Of a DNA stretch of 9,588 bases, positions 6,211 to 9,588 are shown piece by piece. Positions within the stretch are counted from its first letter, which is position 1. Each line of letters begins with the position of its first letter. The DNA is from Bacteroides sp. (GTDB lineage: Bacteria > Bacteroidota > Bacteroidia > Bacteroidales > Bacteroidaceae): assembly GCA_030152865.1 (NCBI GenBank), contig JASLIW010000033.1, positions 1 to 9,588 on the forward strand, written 5' to 3'. The position numbers and the translations under genes are program-made. The notes beneath the pieces were generated by a model. That model saw only the letters and a program-made list of their open reading frames with translations, was not told the DNA's origin and ran no database searches.

Positions 6211-6310
6211 GTGTGTTTTGTAGTGTCTATCCCCCCTTGGAGGGCAGTTTGTATCATTTTATCCATTTTCTGAACGATATTATACAGCTCTTCTTGAGCT
6301 AAGAAATAAG

Positions 6311-6341
6311 TTTACATCCGAAACTAAAAAACTAATTTTTG
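6311..6341 (+). promoter_or_regulatory. Possible weak promoter for the lipoprotein operon
   Basis: TTTA (6311-6314), an 18-base spacer and TAATTTTTG (6333-6341) resemble the TTTG / TAnnTTTG promoter with one substitution and one extra T. The word TAATTTTTG recurs at 6350-6358. Both elements are imperfect, so this is only a suggestion. Confidence 0.25.
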
Positions 6342-6364
6342 TTTAATCTTAATTTTTGGATGTA
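6313..6364 (+). other. Inverted repeat covering the lipoprotein start site
   Basis: TACATCCGAAA (6313-6323) pairs with TTTTGGATGTA (6354-6364): 11 bp with one G-U pair. The right arm runs up to and includes the A of the ATG at 6364. In an mRNA that begins upstream it would hide the initiation region. It is exclusive with the weak promoter at 6311-6341, which would start transcription inside the repeat. Confidence 0.35.
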
Positions 6365-8901
6365 TGAAAAACATAAGAGTCCTCTTCTGTTTGGGCTGCT
6401 TGGGTAGTATACTCCTTTTCCTTACGGCTTGTAAGGAGGATCATGACGAACTCAGAGCAGATATCGAACAGATCAAAGCGCGGGTGACTGCGCTTGAATC
6501 TAGCTTGGAGCAGCTCACTCAGACTGCGACACACTTCAATCAACTACAACAAGAACAAGTCAAAATTGTGGGCATCAGCCCCCGAGAATCGGGCTACTGG
6601 GTAGAACTCAGTAATGGCAGATCGCTAGAGCTGGCTGCTGCTGGCTCTGTAGAGGGGCAGTTACCTCTGATTCGTATCAATAAGGAAGGCTATTGGGAGC
6701 TCAGCTGGGATGCAGGCAACACCTACCAAGCCCTCTTGCACGAGGGAGCACCCGTAGCTGCAGTATCGAGCCAGGCCCAAGGTATCACCCCTCAGTTTCG
6801 AATCTCACAACAAGGCTACTGGCAGGTGAGCTACGATCAGGGAAATACCTATACAGACTTGCTGGCAGATGGAGCACCGATGCCCGCTCTAGAGGGCAGT
6901 AGCGCAAGCTCTATCTTTAGTGCAGTGCAATACCTTGAAGCTAAGAGTGAGCTAAAACTTACCTTGGCAGGCAGCCAAGAAGTATTTCGTTTTCCCGTAC
7001 TCGAGAGTTTCTACCTACGCATACTAGGCTTGGAAGAAAAAGAAGCCCTGTTTATGCCTGGAGCCAAAGAGGAGTGGGAGGTAGAACAGCTAGGCATAGA
7101 GCGCGTGATGATACAGGCACCCGCGGGTTGGAAGGTAGAGCTCAAAGAGCGCTCAGTAGCCATCCAAGCCCCTCAGCAGCTGGAGGCAGGAAAAGAACTA
7201 AGCATCGATTTTGTACTCACCTCAGCAGAGGGTTATATCCGTATGTATCAGCTTCCTGTACGCACAGCAAGCACTCGTTACGAAAATGCTCCACGCTCTT
7301 GGAGAGAATTTGAATCGAACGATCCCAACAATATTTTGCCCGACTTCTCCTTTGCTGGCTATAAGCATGGTGAAGTAGCACCTCCCAGCGTAGAGGAGCT
7401 CAAGGCACAAGGCTACCAAGTCTATAATGTGATGGATTATGGAGCCATCCCCAATGACGGAAAGTCTGATCGTGCAGCCTTTATTCGTGTACTCGAAGCC
7501 ATCGGAGCCACACGTGGTAAGGATGGAGATGCCATACGCTATCAACTCAACGGCCCTGCCAAGGCCATTATCTACTTCCCAGCGGGTGAGTTTATCTTGC
7601 AGGGAGAGGGAGAAAATAACCAGCCCCTACGCCTCACTTTTGGGGATTACGTAATCAAGGGAGCGGGTAGGGCTCAGACTACCATCAAGATGGAGGTACA
7701 AAATGAGCCTAAACGCCCAGACCAGATGTGGAGTGCACCTGTCATGCTCGAGCTCAAACACAACAGTGGCTTGCAAGCCCTTACCACAGTAACACAAGAT
7801 GCACCTAAGGGTGGATTTACGGTAGACGTTGCTTCTACGCTAGGTATTCAGGTGGGCGACTGGGTTTGTCTGCAGCTGGTCAACAACGACCCCGAGCTCG
7901 TGGCACAAGAGCTGCAACCTTGGAAGGCTGTGCCTCGTATGACCAATCTACTCAATAAGGGGGTGCAAATCTATGACTACCACCAAGTACAAAGCATAAA
8001 GGGCAATAAGCTGACCTTTAAGGAGCCCTTGATGCACGCAGTAGAAGCCAAATGGAACTGGCAAATTATGAAATACCCACATTACGAAAATGTAGGTATA
8101 GAAGACCTCACCTTTGAGGGGGCGGCCAAGCCCGATTTTGCGCATCACGCGAGTGCTGCAGACGATGGAGCCTTCAAGATTGTAGATATGGTACGTCTGA
8201 CCAACTCTTGGATGCGTCGGGTAGATTTTGTCAGTGTCAGCGAAGCCTCTTCCATCACAAGCTCGGCCAATGTTTCGGTCTATGATGTAGAGATACGTGG
8301 CAATCGAGGACACTCAGCCATTCGCTCGCAGGCCTCTTCGCGCGTGTTTATCGGAAAGGTGAGAGATAAATCGGACGGCTACGAAGCACTCACTAGCAAT
8401 GGAAGCATAGGCAACACCATACTGTATGGTGCAGGTCAATACCACGCTTGTGGAGCCTCTAAGCAGAGTATGGGGGCAGTAATTTGGAATGTGCACTGGG
8501 GGCAAGACGGCTGTTTTGAATCCCATGCCACTCAGCCCCGTGCCACACTCATCGACCACTGCAAGGGTGCATTTATCCCTTGGAGACAGGGTGGAGATGA
8601 GGTGCAGCTCCCCAACCACCTAGACGATTTAGTCATCTGGAATATGAATGCTACTCGTGTGAAGTATGATCGCTCTTGGGGTGGTCGCTTCATCTGGTGG
8701 GATGTCAATAACCGTTGGTGGAAAAACCTACCGCCCACCATTGTGGGTTTCCACGGCGAATCCATTGTATTTGGCGAGCCCGAAAAGCAGCTCAAACGCT
8801 TGGAAAGCCAGGGAGAGAAGGTAGAACCTGCCTCACTTTACGAAGCCCAGCTTCTGCATCGCTTAGGTTATGTACCCGCTTGGCTTAGCGCATTAAAATA
8901 G
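6364..8901 (+). CDS. Surface lipoprotein: DUF4988-like N-terminus plus pectate-lyase-like beta-helix (DUF4955-like C-terminus)
   Basis: This is an 845-aa lipoprotein. The signal peptide ends in lipobox FLTAC with Cys23, followed by KEDHDE, which fits the K(D/E)2-type export signal for surface lipoproteins in this phylum. Residues 27-65 are a short coiled coil (RVTALESSLEQL). Residues 68-175 hold two repeated modules, GYWELSWDAGNTYQALL (109-125) and GYWQVSYDQGNTYTDLL (151-167), as in DUF4988. Residues 185-300 look like a beta-sandwich linker. From about 350 comes a right-handed beta-helix start: YNVMDYGAIPNDGKSDRAAF (354-373), then IIYFPAGEFIL (402-412), as in Pectate_lyase_3. It continues to the end, with FIPWRQGGDEVQLPNH (737-752) resembling DUF4955. 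It probably binds or cleaves an acidic or complex polysaccharide at the cell surface; substrate and catalytic residues are not identified. Cys appears at 502, 696, 717 and 733. A paralogue follows 23 bp later. Confidence 0.85.
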   Translation: MKNIRVLFCLGCLGSILLFLTACKEDHDELRADIEQIKARVTALESSLEQLTQTATHFNQLQQEQVKIVGISPRESGYWVELSNGRSLELAAAGSVEGQLPLIRINKEGYWELSWDAGNTYQALLHEGAPVAAVSSQAQGITPQFRISQQGYWQVSYDQGNTYTDLLADGAPMPALEGSSASSIFSAVQYLEAKSELKLTLAGSQEVFRFPVLESFYLRILGLEEKEALFMPGAKEEWEVEQLGIERVMIQAPAGWKVELKERSVAIQAPQQLEAGKELSIDFVLTSAEGYIRMYQLPVRTASTRYENAPRSWREFESNDPNNILPDFSFAGYKHGEVAPPSVEELKAQGYQVYNVMDYGAIPNDGKSDRAAFIRVLEAIGATRGKDGDAIRYQLNGPAKAIIYFPAGEFILQGEGENNQPLRLTFGDYVIKGAGRAQTTIKMEVQNEPKRPDQMWSAPVMLELKHNSGLQALTTVTQDAPKGGFTVDVASTLGIQVGDWVCLQLVNNDPELVAQELQPWKAVPRMTNLLNKGVQIYDYHQVQSIKGNKLTFKEPLMHAVEAKWNWQIMKYPHYENVGIEDLTFEGAAKPDFAHHASAADDGAFKIVDMVRLTNSWMRRVDFVSVSEASSITSSANVSVYDVEIRGNRGHSAIRSQASSRVFIGKVRDKSDGYEALTSNGSIGNTILYGAGQYHACGASKQSMGAVIWNVHWGQDGCFESHATQPRATLIDHCKGAFIPWRQGGDEVQLPNHLDDLVIWNMNATRVKYDRSWGGRFIWWDVNNRWWKNLPPTIVGFHGESIVFGEPEKQLKRLESQGEKVEPASLYEAQLLHRLGYVPAWLSALK

Positions 8902-8924
8902 ACAACACTTTAAACTAAAATAGT

Positions 8925-9588
8925 ATGAAAAAGATAGGATACCTATGGATACTAGCTGCTACTTTAGGATGGAGCAGCTGTAGTGAAAACACAGACGATT
9001 TAAAAAGAGATACCGCCCAGCTACTGGATCGGGTAACGGCCCTTGAAGAACAGACCAAAGGCCTAAACAGCAACTTAGAGGCCTTGCAAAAGTTGGCACA
9101 AGAGCAAATCAGCATCTCCGAGCTGAGCTATGATGCTCAGCAGGCCATCTATACGCTAAAGCTAAGCAATGGGGAGACCCTGCGCTTGGCTGAGCGAGCT
9201 GAAAAGAAAGAACTCGCCCTACAAATCGGGATAGATGCCGATGGCTTTTGGCAGGTGAGCTACGATGGGGAGCAGTTTGAGCAGATTCTGGTAGCTGGCA
9301 AGCCTGTACAAGCTCGAGGTGAAGACGGACAGACGCCACGCTTTCGCATCAATGCCAAGTCGTATTGGGAAGTAAGTACAGATGCAGGCAAAAGCTATAC
9401 GGCTGTATTGAATGAGGCAGGGGAGCCTGTCAAGGCTGTTCCTGAGGCTGCAGAAGATCAGTTCTTCCAAAAGGTAGAAGCTACCGATCAGGCCTTAGCG
9501 ATCACCCTCAAAGATGGGCAAAAACTAGAAGTACCCATCGTAAAAGAGTTTTTCTGCTACTTTGACTCAGCCATCCAAGGGCGTCAAG
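8925..9588 (+). CDS. Second DUF4988-like surface lipoprotein, paralogue of the preceding gene (3'-truncated)
   Basis: The gene starts at ATG 8925, 23 bp after the preceding stop, and stays open to the window edge (221 residues seen). The signal peptide MKKIGYLWILAATLGWSSC has its lipobox Cys at 19, followed by SENTDD, a polar and acidic stretch suited to surface export. A coiled coil follows (DRVTALEEQTKGLNSNLEAL, 35-54). Then come two modules, FWQVSYDGEQFEQIL (108-122) and YWEVSTDAGKSYTAVL (147-162), each ending in a G-x-P-V turn. The protein aligns with the upstream lipoprotein from the coiled coil to at least residue 210 (shared RVTALE, QEQ, LSNG, TPxFRI). At DNA level the two share the 18-mer TGGCAGGTGAGCTACGAT (6820-6837 and 9249-9266). 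The C-terminal, probably functional, domain lies outside the window, so catalytic or binding role is unknown. It is likely co-transcribed with the upstream gene. Confidence 0.85.
   Translation, partial: MKKIGYLWILAATLGWSSCSENTDDLKRDTAQLLDRVTALEEQTKGLNSNLEALQKLAQEQISISELSYDAQQAIYTLKLSNGETLRLAERAEKKELALQIGIDADGFWQVSYDGEQFEQILVAGKPVQARGEDGQTPRFRINAKSYWEVSTDAGKSYTAVLNEAGEPVKAVPEAAEDQFFQKVEATDQALAITLKDGQKLEVPIVKEFFCYFDSAIQGRQ

Noticed and set aside
6229..6300. Terminator after the HTH gene (CCCCCCTTGGAGGG, or AGCTC-TTCTT-GAGCT at 6286-6300)
   Set aside because: The first has only a 3-4 bp stem, the second 5 bp, and neither is followed by a T-run, so neither qualifies as an intrinsic terminator.
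7948..8313. Minus-strand frames of about 100-120 codons inside the beta-helix lipoprotein gene, and others at 8314-8795 and 8915-9470
   Set aside because: All are antisense to continuous, family-recognisable lipoprotein coding sequence and lack motifs or leaders of their own.

Overview
The window looks like chromosome of a Bacteroidota (Bacteroidetes) bacterium, most likely Bacteroidales; the genus cannot be read from the sequence. The signs are: two lipoproteins with a DUF4988-like N-terminal region found in that phylum; a mannoside-phosphorylase plus sugar-symporter pair of Bacteroides type; a small RRM protein beside a cold-shock protein and a DEAD-box helicase; A/T-rich leaders instead of Shine-Dalgarno sites before the genes; and matches to the Bacteroidetes -7 promoter box TAnnTTTG.

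Layout. (1) 1-2243, plus strand: the 3' two thirds of a GH130 mannosyl-glucose phosphorylase, then after 3 bases a GPH-family sodium/sugar symporter. This is the import and phosphorolysis end of a beta-mannan pathway; the rest of the operon would lie to the left. A perfect 15-bp hairpin at 2281-2314 ends it. (2) 2339-4473, minus strand: DEAD-box RNA helicase, cold-shock-domain protein and RRM RNA-binding protein, transcribed in that order. They form an RNA-chaperone/remodelling cluster that converges on the symporter at the shared terminator. (3) 4474-5196: a 720-base gap without a plausible gene. It holds the likely helicase promoter, a strong minus-strand intrinsic terminator that belongs to none of the visible genes, and upstream of that a set of nested inverted repeats. 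Together they suggest an unannotated small RNA of about 190 nt. (4) 5197-6210, plus strand: a protein with an N-terminal helix-turn-helix and a large unrecognised C-terminal domain, probably a transcription regulator. (5) 6364 to the right edge, plus strand: two tandem, paralogous surface lipoproteins. The first (845 aa) ends in a pectate-lyase-like beta-helix domain; the second is cut by the window edge.

How it fits together. The left operon handles intracellular mannobiose/mannosyl-glucose metabolism, and the right operon looks like extracellular glycan binding or degradation; no SusC/SusD pair is in view to join them. The most unusual item is the candidate small RNA at about 4641-4830 on the minus strand. 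It carries a duplicated 12-nt C-rich motif, one copy exposed and one in the terminator loop, and it sits immediately upstream of the RNA-binding-protein cluster.
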